From Leptasterias polaris (Eukaryota > Echinodermata > Asteroidea > Forcipulatida > Asteriidae), in the NCBI GenBank assembly GCA_037783415.1, contig JAZGTN010000009.1, positions 6,386,001 to 6,450,000 of the forward strand: a stretch of 64,000 nt of DNA, read 5' to 3'. The position numbers were made by a program, and so were the translations under genes. Under the pieces are notes generated by a model. It worked only from the letters and a program-made list of their open reading frames with translations, searched no databases and was not told the DNA's origin. This document shows, piece by piece, positions 34,985-47,011 of the stretch; positions within the stretch are counted from its first letter, which is position 1; each line of letters opens with the position of its first letter.

Positions 34985-35587
34985 GTTTAACTGATGGAAG
35001 TGATGCCCCCTACCCCCCCTCCCCCCCAGATATCAGACAGTGAGTAATGGCAAACAAAATATTTTTAATCAATATTTTCCACAGTTTTTAAGGTATCAAA
35101 CTTAAATAAAATGATTATTTATATTATATAAAAAATAAATACCTAAGAGAGGTGGAATTGTCTTTGTTTTTCTTTACTCACTGGCAGCTTCCATTATTGC
35201 ATATATGGGGGGGTTTGTGTACTGTGCGGTGCATATTGTACATTGGCGAGTTTTGTATTTTAGTGAAGCTGTACAGTTAAAACGATTTAAAAAAATTATG
35301 TATGTAAATTGTAAAATGATGTGCAAACACAAAAGCTCCATTAAAATGTACAATCCTTGAGATTGGAATAAGTGTTCCCCGTGGTTACCCTAACGTGAAT
35401 ATTTATCAGTGGAACAAGTCTATATTTGTAATGTTGGAACTGAAATAAAAAAAATTATAAAAAAATAATAATTTTGCACTTTTTTGTGCATCTGTTGCTA
35501 AAAATGAATTTGGATTGTATTTGCAGGAAATTAGTGAAATAGTCAAAGGCCAATTTGATCAAGCCCATAAGCAGACATTTCTGCTTA

Positions 35588-35871
35588 CCATTACGGGAAA
35601 GCTCCATGAAAAAGAAAGAGACTAAAATGAAACATCCCTTTTGTCTGGCAGCTCACACCTGTTATCTCCATGTAATTCTTTTTCCAAACAGTGAACTTAA
35701 TTGGATCATGCACAAATCAGTAGGGCTGCTGACTGCAGATTAACTGCTCATCCATTAAGTTTAATGACCAAAGTATTTCAATTCGAACACACATAATGTG
35801 TGAAAATGATGTATTCTTTCCAAGTTTTGTGGCAAAACTCATAAATTCTTTAATGGCATTTTCCTTTCATG
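35588..35871. mobile_element. MITE family D, copy 1
   Basis: Ends ccattacgggaaagctccat and aatggcattttcctttcatg. The interior, ctcacacctgttatctccat and tggatcatgcacaaatcagt, recurs inverted at 51478. Confidence 0.7.
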
Positions 35872-36129
35872 CGGAGCGGACATTAGCAGAAGTCTCATTT
35901 CACTGCTAATCACAAGGAAAGCAAAAGGCAGGCTACCTTGCTGGTGCTTCTTGTGAGCAGTAAGTGAAGCAACAGCTCCAATCCCTTGTGAACGCACTGT
36001 CAAATCTCCATCTCTTATGAAATACACTTTTGCTTACACACATTTTTCTTCTGTAGTGAGGCGCAAACATTTTCACAAAGTATGGGCTAAAGAAATTGGA
36101 TAAAATTGCAAGGGTTAGCCTTGACCTGT

Positions 36130-36225
36130 CGTCTAACTCCCCCCATAATCCTCTGACCTGTCCTCTTACCCCCCTTGGATCCTATGACCTGACCTCTTTC
36201 ACCCCCACCCCCCTATTATCCTAGG
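36130..36225 (+). repeat. C-rich minisatellite, left block
   Basis: About three units of cctatgacctgtcctcttac plus C runs, the same unit as at 36714-38455, separated from it by the RT fragment. Confidence 0.8.
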
Positions 36226-36640
36226 TGTTGGTCCATTCAGTAAATTCATCAAGAACTACTTGCAGCCCACTAGGTTGGAAACAGAAACGATTTTCAGCAA
36301 ATGTCAAGTCATCCAGCACTTAATCTTTTCACCCAAATCATGAGCAGCGTCATTAATAACGACCTGGAAACCAATGGGGCCGAGTTTAGTTCCTTGAGGG
36401 AGAGCTCCACTGAGAACCTTGTACTCTGAGAGTGCTTGGTTGTATCGTACACATTGGGCGCGGTTGCTGACAAAGTCACACAACCAAGGGACGATGGATC
36501 TACGGACTCCCAAGCGGATAAATTTCTCAATGAGGATGGTATGATCAATCATATCGAACGCTTTGGAGAAATCCGTCAGAACCACTGTCCCAATGTTGTC
36601 GACCTTGTCAGCACCTTGATGGAGTAAATGGAGGGAGACT
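36225..36640 (-). pseudogene. Non-LTR reverse transcriptase fragment
   Basis: The - strand reads VVLTDFSKAFDMIDHTILIE, then GVRRSIVPWLCDFVSNRAQC, ALPQGTKLGP and VINDAAHDL, standard RT palm and finger motifs. After KCWM the frame breaks; a +1 frame continues VLDDLTFAENR (degenerate YxDD) and LQVVLDEFTEWTN. Both ends are missing, and it is flanked on both sides by the C-rich minisatellite. Confidence 0.85.
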
Positions 36641-36713
36641 AACTAAATAATGGGAGGTCGAAATGCCTTTGACATTGCCAAATTGCTCCACTCCAGATTT
36701 TATGTGTTATAGT

Positions 36714-37205
36714 TGACCTGTCCTCTTCTCCCCCTCCATGGATCCTATGACCTGTCCTCTTACCCCCCCCCCCAACTCCAATGATCCTATGACATGTCCT
36801 CTTACCCACCCCCTGGAATGGATCCTATGACCTGTCCTCTTACCCCCCCCCCCCCCCATGATTCTTTGACCTGTTCTCTCGACCCCCCTGGATCCTATGA
36901 CTTCCTCGTACCCCCTCTATGATCCTATAACCCGTCATCTTACCCCCCCACCCATGATCCTATGACCTGTCCTCTTACCCCACCCATGATCCTATGACCT
37001 GTCCTCTTCCCGCCTGGAATGGATCCTATGACCTGTCCTCTTACCCCCATGATTCTTTGACCTGTTCTCTCGACCCCCTGGATCCTATGACTTCCTCTTA
37101 CCCCCTCTATGATCCTATAACCTGTCATCTTACCCCCCACCCACAATCCTATGGCCTGTCCTCTTAGCCCCCCCCCCCCCCCCAGATCCTATAACCTGTC
37201 CTCTT

Positions 37206-37236
<31 letters not shown>

Positions 37237-38455
37237 ATGATCCTAGGTCTTACCCCTCTGGATCTTATAACATGTCCTCTTACCCCTCTGGACCTTATGA
37301 CATGTCCTGTTACCCCTCTGGATCCTATGACATATCCCACCCCCTCTCCCTGGATCTGTTGACATGTCGTCTTACCCCTAGATCCTATGACATGTCCTCT
37401 TACACCTCTGGATCCTATGATATGTCCTCTTACCTGCCCCCCCCCGAATCCTATAACCTGTCCTCTTACCCCCCCCCCCCCCCATGATCCTAGGTCTTAC
37501 CCCTCTGGATCTTATAACATGTCCTCTTACCCCTCTGGACCTTATGACATGTCCTGTTACCCCTCTGGATCCTATGACATATCCCACCCCCTCTCCCTGG
37601 ATCTGTTGACATGTCCTCTTACCCCTAGATCCTATGACATGTCCTCTTACCCCTCTGGATCCGTTGATATGTCCTCTTACCCCCCCCCCCCCCCACCTGG
37701 ATCCTATGACCTGTCCTCTTACCCCCCCCCCCCCCCTGGATCCTATGACTTGTCCTCTTACCCCCTCCCTCCCCTTACCCCAATGATTCTTTTACCCACC
37801 CCCTGGATCCTATGGGTGCTTTCGATTAGCTTCCCCGGATCCTTTGATATGTCCTCTTACCCGCCCCCCCAACCTGGATCCTTGACCTGTCCTCTTACCC
37901 CCCCCCCCCCTGGATCCTATGACTTGTCTTCTTACCCCCTCCCTCCCTGGATCTCCTATGACCTGTCCTCTTACCCACCCCCTGGATCCTATGGGTGCTT
38001 TCGATTAGCTTCCCCGGGTCAACCCAGGTTCGACCCCAGTGCGTTTGATTAGCTTTGACGTCATTGCTGTGGCTCACCCAGGTGAGACCCAAGTGCCCTG
38101 CTTGTGGAGTTGGTTACTAGGGGGCTGCCCCTGGTTCATGGCGTCACGACGAAAAACTTTCTCAAAGGCTGCCATTTTGTTTGTAAAACAGCGGGACATT
38201 TTCTGCCACCATTAAAGCACCGTTTTTGTGAGAAAAAAGTTTTTTTTAATTCGAAGCTGGGTACCTTTGTATCACTGTGGGCTTGTAAAATTGTTTAACG
38301 CTGCAGGGAAGCTAATCGAACGCACCCTGTGACATAGGATCCAGAGGGGTAAGAGGACACTCTTACCCCTCTGGATCCATAATGACCTGTCCGCTTACCC
38401 CTATATGGATACTATGACACGTCCTCTTACCCCTCTCCATCCTATCTGTAGGCAT
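36714..38455 (+). repeat. C-rich minisatellite with BamHI-type units, right block
   Basis: More than 40 units of about 30-36 bp vary on ggatcctatgacctgtcctc followed by ttacc and a C run (one run of 30 C at 37207-37236). A 230-bp block repeats at higher order (37240-37400 and 37490-37640). The segment gggtgctttcgattagcttc recurs at 37814 and 37991. Frames shift between units, so the 221-codon ORF is not a gene. Confidence 0.9.
38337..38378. repeat. Perfect 19-bp inverted repeat in the minisatellite
   Basis: Arms ggatccagaggggtaagag and ctcttacccctctggatcc with a 4-nt loop (gaca). Here two minisatellite units meet head to head. Confidence 0.9.
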
Positions 38456-39060
38456 CTATCTGTCTTCCTCCTTACCAGCACCCCTCCCCTGTCTCCCTTT
38501 TATGGCTTTCAGTTGTCTGAGGTTAAATTCGTAGATAGTCGAGTTACTGAAAGTAGGACATGCCTGATGTGGTTTTAAAGATTCATCACAGCCCAAAGAC
38601 TGCTATAAAGACTTGTTGATCCTTGGCTGGAGTAATTTTATGCATACGTGGGTTTTTATTGCAGTGTATTCAAGATGATCTGACATTTAAAAGCCTCAGT
38701 TCTAATGAGACATGCACAAGCTCAGCTGAAGAGAACACTTGGCGCACTCGTCTTAACCATGAATTCAAACACACCATCTTCTCTCTGCATCGCGAGCAAC
38801 CTCAACTGATCTGTAACGTATAGAATTCTGGGATATTGAGGTAGGCTTGTTATGTTAATAATACACATTGTAAAAGGGCCTGTTTACACAACATTTACAG
38901 GATATCATCATCCTCACTAGTCCTCATGATTCTTTTGAACCACATGCACCAACGACTGTGTTTTAAAAACAATGTATGCCAAGAATTTTGTTAACAAAGT
39001 ACAAAAGTCAAATAATAACCCACAAGGGAAACTGGGTACATTTTTTACATTATTTTGGGT

Positions 39061-39475
39061 TTAGCAAAGAAAAATTGACGAGCAGGATTTGAACCAACGA
39101 CCTCCGGATTTACGTGTTGGCGCTCTACCAACTACTAGCCCTATGTTGGTGGTCTCCCATTTTTGTCAATATCTTTGTTCGGGGGGGAGCCAGTCAAGCC
39201 ATTCAACCGTTAACTGCCATGTAGCCAAGTAAACACAGCAGTTAACGATTAAAAGGTTGCATCCCCTTTACTTGGATGTGATCCCTGGCTACACGGCGGT
39301 TTAACGGTTGAAAGGCTTATGGCTTCTGACTGGCACCCCCTAACAAAGACATTGACAAAATAGGGAGACCGCCAACATAGGGCATAGCTCAGTTGGTAGA
39401 GCGCCAGCACGTTAATCTGGAGATCAATATTGGTTCAAATCCCGCTCTAGTCAATTTTTCTTTGTTCAACCTAAA
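39061..39475. mobile_element. Foldback element with a tRNA-like sequence in each arm
   Basis: Two arms of roughly 190 bp are inverted about 39240-39270. Each arm holds a tRNA-like unit: - strand in the left arm (39069-39140), + strand in the right (tagctcagttggtagagcgc, GGTTCAAATCCCGC at 39379-39450). Both units point outwards. The outer ends are caaagaaaaattgac and gtcaatttttctttg. Confidence 0.7.
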
Positions 39476-39536
39476 ATCGTAAAAAAAAATATACTGTTTC
39501 TCTTGTGGTTAATTATTTGATATCTGAAATAAAAAG

Positions 39537-39712
39537 TTGCATCCCTGGCTACACAGCAGTTTACGGTTGAATGGCTTCTGACTGGCACCCCCCCCCCCTC
39601 CCCCAAACAGAGATATTGACAAAATAGGGAGACTGCTAATATAGGGCTATAGCTCAGTTGGTAGAGCAATTAAATCCCGCTCCAGTCAATTTTGCTTTAT
39701 TCAACCCAAAAG
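39537..39712 (+). repeat. Single arm of the tRNA-like foldback family
   Basis: It repeats the right arm of the 39061 element: ccctggctacacagcagttt, gacaaaatagggagact, tagctcagttggtagagc, then an internal deletion and ccagtcaattttgc. Confidence 0.7.
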
Positions 39713-39719
39713 CAAAATA

Positions 39720-41835
39720 AAAAGTGAATAAAGTGTTCTGATAATATCTTGTACATTGTAAACAGACCTTTAATGTACATTGTTATTCTTACTGCTTTTT
39801 GTTTTTTGCATTCAGGTATTTTCAACTAGATTTGAACAAAATGCAAACGAGGCTAACGTTAGTAGTCTTATGTAAAGGGACTGTGTATAACTGTTATAAT
39901 AAAACATTCCTTCAAAACTGTCCACGGTCCTACTTTATAGAAACGACAAGCTGAACAAAACAAACTCATTTAGATCAGCTGCACGGTGTCCCTGTTTGTT
40001 AGAGATTAGTTTAGCATTAACCTATATAGGCATGCTTTTAGCGAGGATTTGAAAATAAGGTGTCTAATTTTGACTGGATTGCAAAACAGGGTGTCCAAAT
40101 TTTGGGGGCAACTCACCGCAGCTGTCGGTTTTGACATAAAATTTGATTCGAACATTTTCCCGAGGCGTTTAGTGGGGGTCCTGGAGGTGCACCCCCCCCC
40201 CCCCCCCCCCACAAGGATTAATGGGGCCGCGGCCCCCTTTTGGAAAACATTTACTTACATTTTACATGTACACCCTAAATTACATATTTTGAGGGTTCTA
40301 GACACTAACAAAATTGTTATGTTGGCGTAGGTGGGTATAGTTGGTTAGGGATTTATTATATCTATTTTTTATAATCATTACATTCTTTATTACATTTGAC
40401 TCCTGCACCCATTCTTTGATTTCATTCAAGTCTTTTTATGTGTTTCCTGTCAGTAGCATGTTGTACACATAAGAAACTAAAACATGAAATCCTTGGATGT
40501 CACATGAACTTTTATGTAATCACACCGACTGTATGTTCATGTTACAATAATGTTTGTTGTGTGTACCTATAGATTAGTTTTTAAAACAGTTAAAAGAAAC
40601 AGGTGATTTCCAGTTTTTATTAAATTGTTTCTACCATTATTCCAATCAAAGCTACTATAACCAGCAGATGTCAACATATTTTCCAGGTTTAAAGAACACT
40701 ATCACTCATAAGGGTCATAAAACTAGGTTATAGTTCCACAAAGGTACAATGCAGGCGAGTTGGCTTTTGCTTTTTAAAAGTTAAGACAATTAATCAGTCA
40801 GTGACCATTTTTGTCTGGTGCCCTGTCTCAAATGAACAACTCACAATGATATGAACGTGGGTACTATGAACATAATTGCTCTGTGGACTCAAATTTGTTG
40901 GGGAGGTTAAAAAAACATGTCAAATTTGTCGTAAAGGTTTAGAGAATTTGCATAGGAATAATAGAGCTCCCATCCTTCGTCTTGCTCTAAAAAAACACGA
41001 ATTTAAACATCAGATATTGTGAAGTGTTTCAGATAATTGCTGTCACTGAACGAAACTTGTAAATTTCCGTTTAAGTTTTATGTCAATCATGGGAATCAAT
41101 TATTTTCTAACCTATTTGAATGTGCTTTTTATCCATTGTAAATGCATGGAGGTCTACCTCCATGGTAAATCATAAATGTAACCTTTAAAGTTGAAATTTA
41201 CATGTGATTATGTTTTTAAACTGTATACAGTACAACGTAAACTGTAAACTGTACAACGTTTAAGGCCCTTATTCTACCTCCATACTTAAACCAGACGGAT
41301 CTGAACTCTGTGTGTAATAAGATGGTGGAAATGTTAGTGAAATTTTAAGCATCTTCAAAAGGTGTCTATAGAAAATTAATGTTATGCCTTTAAAATGCAC
41401 ATTTTTAGTATTTAAGCAAAAAGTCAAAGGTTTTTGTGACCAAAATGCGTAATTTATGCAGTAGAGCAGTTTGAGCATCAAACTAAGCACATCAGGGTGC
41501 TTTACAGCGTCTACTTTTCCAAAAACGTAAATTTTAATGGACTTTCTGCACCAATTATTATTTTTTTTTAGAAAACGAAAATAATTAACGAGCGTGCGTT
41601 TCAGCCGATTTTAGAAAACCGAAAGACCGTTAATTTCGGTTTTTCATACATTTTTTTTTTTTATATAAATTTTTAATAAAAATAAAAAAATTGTCCACCT
41701 CCCCCCTCTCTCTCTCTCCTCTCCCCCTCTCCCCTCCTTCCTTCGGCCGCTCCCATCGGTGCATGTGCGTGGTGCTTGTTAGTGCGTGTTAGTTAGTGCA
41801 TGTTAGTTTACCTTTTACTCTTTCTTACCTTATGT
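39720..41835. other. Intergenic, mostly unrecognised
   Basis: It holds a run of about 22 C near 40190 and a CT-rich tract near 41700-41745. No gene was recognised. Confidence 0.55.
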
Positions 41836-41922
41836 CCTTGCCGGGATTCGAACTCGCAGGTCTCCCCTCCGATCTTGCTCTCCGTACCGCGACCTTGTCC
41901 GCTAGGCCATCGGCGCTCCCAC
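41836..41922 (-). repeat. tRNA-like (class II) repeat
   Basis: The - strand reads gggagcgccgatggcctagc (A box TGGCCTAGCGG), a long variable arm and GAGTTCGAATCCCGGC (B box). Acceptor pairing is weak. It is probably a SINE head or pseudo-tRNA. Confidence 0.5.
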
Positions 41923-43035
41923 AACACACTAACAATTTGCAACCGTGATGAATATTGGAACCACGTGGGCGCCCTATGTTGATTTAAGAGGGCGCCCTCC
42001 GCGACGAAAATAGATTATTTTCAAACTACAACCCCCCCCCCCCCCAAATTTTTTAAATCCCCATTATAACGGAGATTTCATTTCCCTGAAATAAAGTTAA
42101 CATTTTATATTTGTTGTCTTCGCTAAATTTTTTTTCAAGCATTCTGATTTTGTGCTTTTAATAAAATTAACATTGGCAAGTTAGACAGAGTAAATTTAAA
42201 AAAAAACTACCAGGAAAGGTAAGATGCTGAAAGTGTACCTTTTTATTTAAAAACAAACAACATTTTTTACAATTAATTTCCAAGCGTTTTTCATGGTTTT
42301 CTTTTTTAATTAAAATATCAAAAGCTTGAAATGAACATTTGTATTCCCACAAATCCACAAGAAATTTAACTTAAAATTTTAATTATTAATTTAAAATCAG
42401 AAGTCATAAATTGTCAAACAATTTTTATGAACATAAAATAAATGGTTATTGAAAAAACGTTTACTTTGGTCATCCTTTGTACCTTTTTTCGTATTTCTCA
42501 TTATGTTTCTAAAATGATATACTTCCTAGTTTTTGCTTGAATATTTCATGATCAATTATTTTATTATTTGCAATAAATATATAAACAAGAACTTTATACA
42601 TATCCAGAGAACTTCACAATCTTTTACATCCAGAACAAGATCCAATATTCACTGGAATCCAGACTTAATGTCTTGATATAAAAATTCTTCACGATGTTAT
42701 GGTCTAGAGTTGTAATCCGAAGCACCAAAAGTTCTACAGAGCACAAGTATGTATCCTTGAAACAGTCTGCGAATGTCTGGTGTTATTATGTATTGACTTT
42801 CTACATTGTTCATGGTATCTATTCTGAAGAGGATCTGCTCTCGTCGGCATTCCATACTTCAGAATATCAGTTATGCAAGGTGTGTGTTGCATTCTGCAGA
42901 GCGGCCTTTCTTTCCTCTCGTAGATTCCAAAGCTCCCCTTGAGACCAAAAGGAACTATTCCTGTACACACAAGAATAAATAATATTGATTAAAACATGAC
43001 CTCATTTTCTAGTAATGATTGACGAAAGGGAACAG

Positions 43036-44370
43036 CTAAGGTTAGGATTAGGGTTTTTGATAAAAAGTTTAAAATTATTGAGCATAAAAACCTACTTGGT
43101 AAGGGTTAGGGTTAGGGTTGGGTTAAGGGGGTTAGGGTTAGGGTTGTGATCAAAAGTAGGGTTAGGGTTAGGGTTAGGGTTAGGGTTAGGGTTAGGGTTA
43201 GGGTTAGGGTTAGGGTTAGGGTTAGGGTTAGGGTTAGGGTTTATGATCAAAAGTAGGGTTATGGTTAGGGTTAGGGTTAGGGTTAGGGTTAGGGTTAGGG
43301 TTAGGGTTAGGGTTTATGATCAAAAGTAGGGTTAGGGTTAGGGTTAGGGTTAGGGTTAGGGTTATGGTTAGGGTTTGTTGATCAGAGTTTTAAATTATTG
43401 AGCATAAAAACTTACTTGGTAAGGGTTAGGGTTAGGGTTGGGTTAAGGGGGTTAGGGTTAGGGTTGTGATCAAAAGTAGGGTTAGGGTTAGGGTTAGGGT
43501 TATGGTTAGGGTTTGTTGATCAGAGTTTTAAATTATTGAGCATAAAAACTTACTTGGTAAGGGTTAGGGTTGGGGTAAGGGGGTTAGGGTTGGTTTGGGG
43601 TTAGGGTTAGGGTTGTGATCAAAAGTAGGGTTAGGGATAGGGTTAGGGTTATGGTTAGGGTTTGTTGATCAGAGTTTTAAATTATTGAGCATAAAAACTT
43701 ACTTGGTAAGGGTTAGGGTTGGGGTAAGGGGGGTTAGGGTTGGTTTGGGGTTAGGGTTAGGGTTGTGATCAAAAGTAGGGTTAGGGTTAGGGTTAGGGTT
43801 AGGGTTAGGGTTAGGGTTGTTGATCAGAGTTTTAAATTAATGAGCATAAAAACTTACTTGGCAAGGGTTAGGGTTAGGGTTAGGGTTAGGGTTAGGGTTA
43901 GGGTTAGGGGTTTTGATCAAAAGTAGGGTTGGGGTTAGGGCTGGGGTTAGGGTTGTTGATCAAAAGTTTTAAATTCATGAGCATAAAACTTCTTTGGTAA
44001 GGGTTAGGTTTGGGATTAGGGCTAGGGTTTTTAATCAATCATTTTAAATTAATAAGCATAGAAACTTACTTTGTCATAGTTAGGGTTAGGGTTGGGGTAG
44101 GGGTATTTTATCAAAAGTAGGGTTAGGGTTGGGGTTGTTGATCAAAAGTTTTAAATTAATGAGCATAAAAACTTACTTGGTAATGGTTAGGGTTATGGTT
44201 AGGGTTGGGGTTAAGGTTGGGTTTAGGCCTAGGGTTTGGGATTAGGGTTTTTGATCAAAAGTAGGGATAGGGTTAGGGTAAGGGGTTAGGGTTAGGGTAA
44301 GGGGTTAGGGTTAGGGTTTTTGATCAAAACGCACTTGGTAAGGGTTAGGGTTGGTTGTAAAGGTTTTTGA
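43036..44370 (+). repeat. Interstitial TTAGGG array interleaved with MITE pieces
   Basis: Runs of (TTAGGG)n, the longest about 13 units at 43158-43240, alternate with gtgatcaaaagtagggtt and attgagcataaaaacttact segments. The latter occurs about nine times, spaced roughly 75-320 bp apart, and matches the end region of MITE family C. Variant hexamers such as ttgggg and ttaaggg are frequent. Confidence 0.9.
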
Positions 44371-44429
44371 TCTAACGATTTAACAAATGGGCATAACAAT
44401 TATTTGGCAAGATTGAGGGTTAAAGGTAA

Positions 44430-44728
44430 GGAGCACTGAAGAGCTGTTGATAGTATGAAACATTGTGAAAAAGGACTCCCTTTGAAGTACTGTAGTTTTT
44501 TTTCACCCCTCAAATTTTGAATCTGAGAAAGACTTCAGGCATGAAGCCTTTTACAGGCATCTGAGAGCACACAATTCTTAGAATAAAGGTGTTTTTCTCT
44601 CATTATTTTCTTGCAGCTTCGATGACTAATTGAGCCCAAATTTTCACAGGTTTGTTGTTTAAATGCATATGTTGGGGTACACCAATTACTGGTCTTTTGT
44701 AATTATCCAAAGTGTACCCTGCCTTTAT
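44430..44728. mobile_element. MITE family C body, adjoining the TTAGGG array
   Basis: It reads gagctgttgatagtatgaaa through ttgagcccaaattttcacag to taattatccaaagtgtaccc, reverse-complementary to most of 5978-6290. The missing end, which holds gcataaaaacttactt, recurs instead inside the array at 43036-44420. Confidence 0.75.
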
Positions 44729-46590
44729 CTTTATGAGAATCCATGTTTCTCAAAAGAGAGAGACTGTATAGACAAAAAAGATACAATTTTTACCCGTAAA
44801 ACATGGTGCAAGCCTTGTTGTTATCCACGGGGATGTCTCTTCATCAACTGGGTCTATTCTGAGGTATCTTCACTCTTGATTGATTTCTGCCTCATCTCAC
44901 AGCTTCGTCACTAACAGGTGAGCTCCTCAAAGTAACATGACTCAGTATTTCCATCAACTTCACTGCAAGACCCTCAATAGTAGAGTTGGCTTTCTCAAAT
45001 GTTGGCACAGACTGGACTTGTTTGGAATTCAATCACACAAATACAACTATACAGAGAAATGTCAAAAATAGATTTAAAAGTCATGTATCGTAGGACTCCC
45101 TGTATTCAGGGGGTCCCTGAAATCGAGGCAAACCTTTGACCTCTCTGCGCGCGATGTAAACAGTCCCTAGATACAATTTTTGTGGTTTGACTTGCCAAGC
45201 AAAGAGTCTCCTCTCATTTGACCAAAACTTAGAAACATGAAAGGCTCCACTGGTTAGTTGCACTTGTAAATGCAAAAAGTTGTGGTATTTTAGGCATTTC
45301 TGCAAGGTACAAAAATATGTCATACTGTCGGGGCCATAAAAAAAAAAATTCCCACCGAAAAAGTTTCATCAAACACTTTTTCAATTCACAATTCACGATG
45401 ATCAAATCATGTGACTGAACATTCTGCTGAGCATTCTGGGGGAAAAAATACAGAGGCTTAAAGAAGCCATGTGCCTTATATCATTTTCTAATAGTCTGGA
45501 ATTTTTTTTTGTGTAACACTCTATCATTTTTGTTATTAATATTAAAATTTAAACATCAGCTTTGTGATTCGATTATCACTGTTTATTTATATGCTTTATT
45601 ATAAATGTTAAGAAACATAAAAAGACACAAAACTAAATAAAAATAAGATTTGAAAGCCAAGAATTATTTACCTTTTTTTATTTTTTATTTATTTTTTTTA
45701 GTTTTTGAAAAATACCATGGTTATTTTTTAAACTAAATAAAAAATATGTTGAATAAAATGAAGAAAACTGCTGGCTATAGAGTCATACACTAAGTCTCAC
45801 AGAACACTTGTAGTCACTGCAGATGTTTCTTCCACGTATGGCTTCACCCGGACACCATACTTTCTTGTTTGCATCGAAAACAGGTAAAACTCAAAACAAA
45901 TGGGACGCTATTGAAGTCATCGAAGATCGGTGCGTGGTGTGAAAGTTTCAATGTCCATCAAGTTTTAATATATGTTTGCATATTTCTTATAAACAAAGGA
46001 AGGTAATTAGGGCATCAGTTGATTATGGAATATTTTAATTTTTTTTCAATTCAAAGAAAAAGGCATACTACATCGAAAACCGGACAGGGGAGGATACCAA
46101 CAAACAAAATCAAAAGCTTTTAAAATTACCAGATATGTTCTCACTCAATGATTAGCCTACTCGAAAGTAATTTTTTATTTTTTTTCATATAAAGAGAGAG
46201 ATGATAAGCCCCCACCCCAATCCATTTTTCAAAACATGCAACCGTATTTTTTTGACCTAAGTGAAAATGTATTAGTGGGATTTTTGTATCTATCCCATTT
46301 TTTTAAATATGACTTTCTATGGATGGATCACTGAGAAAAGATTTAGTCTGATCGTTGACTCAAATTGTCAATGTTGGTAAGCAAGTAAGGCCATGCTGGC
46401 TGGCTAGGGCCTCTAAACCAACAATGATGTAGGTCCTTCATGTAAATTAATGATCAATCTGAAAATAAACAAGATAAGACACTGCTCATCAACAACATTT
46501 CCATTATCGTAAAAAATAACCTTACTATAAGCCAACTTTTGTGTCAATTCAATATTTCGTACATCCCTTTATACTAAGATTCTACCTTTT
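44729..46590. other. Intergenic, nothing recognised
   Basis: AT-rich with poly-T stretches. No gene or repeat family was recognised by eye. Confidence 0.55.
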
Positions 46591-46603
46591 GATTGGTTTA
46601 GAG

Positions 46604-46730
46604 TAGCCCATCTTGATGGGCTGTTATGTCTCTCTTAACATCGGTCTACTCTTATCATAGTCGCCATTACAGTATACAAAATGATAAGACAGATGTAAAG
46701 AGAGCCATAACAGCCCAACGAGGTGGGCTA
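46604..46730. mobile_element. 127-bp hairpin MITE with 9-bp target duplication
   Basis: The arms of about 50 bp start tagcccatcttgatgggctg and end cagcccaacgaggtgggcta. A perfect 9-bp repeat, ggtttagag, flanks it at 46595-46603 and 46731-46739. The length of the duplication suggests a Mutator-type mobiliser. Confidence 0.85.
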
Positions 46731-46899
46731 GGTTTAGAGCATATCACATGATGCGTCTTATTTTTACTAGAAAGCCATGCAAACTGTATGCAGATATTAC
46801 AATTTACTTCACTTGTACTTTGTAGCAAAAGCAGCTTAAACATCTACTATTATAGTTAAAACTACTGACTGCTAGTGCTAGTGCTAGTGCTAGAGACTA

Positions 46900-47011
46900 T
46901 GGTTAAAACTACAACTCCCTCGGTGATCCCCTGAGCAGTCTATTCTCCCGAGACTTAGCCTTTGGAAATATAATGCGCAGAGGATCACCTCGGGAGTCGT
47001 AGTTTTAACCA
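46900..47011. mobile_element. 112-bp MITE with TA target
   Basis: Ends tggttaaaactacaactccc and gggagtcgtagttttaacca, with arms of about 35 bp. It is flanked by TA on both sides (46898-46899 and 47012-47013), as for Tc1/mariner-type elements. Confidence 0.8.

Noticed and set aside
37387..38052. 221-codon ORF with SYDMSSYP-type repeats, like a structural protein
   Set aside because: It is the minisatellite read in frame. The repeat peptide switches frame between units (PLTP versus SYDMSSYP) and C-run lengths vary, so there is no sign of selection for coding.
39379..39450. Functional tRNA gene
   Set aside because: The A and B boxes are good, but the acceptor stem does not pair properly and the same unit recurs as repeat arms.
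42694..42970. Overlapping ORFs on both strands, 82 and 78 codons
   Set aside because: No domain, no splice partners and no recognisable similarity.
43036..44370. A true chromosome end
   Set aside because: Gene-bearing sequence continues for 20 kb beyond it and the hexamers are broken by MITE pieces, so it is interstitial.
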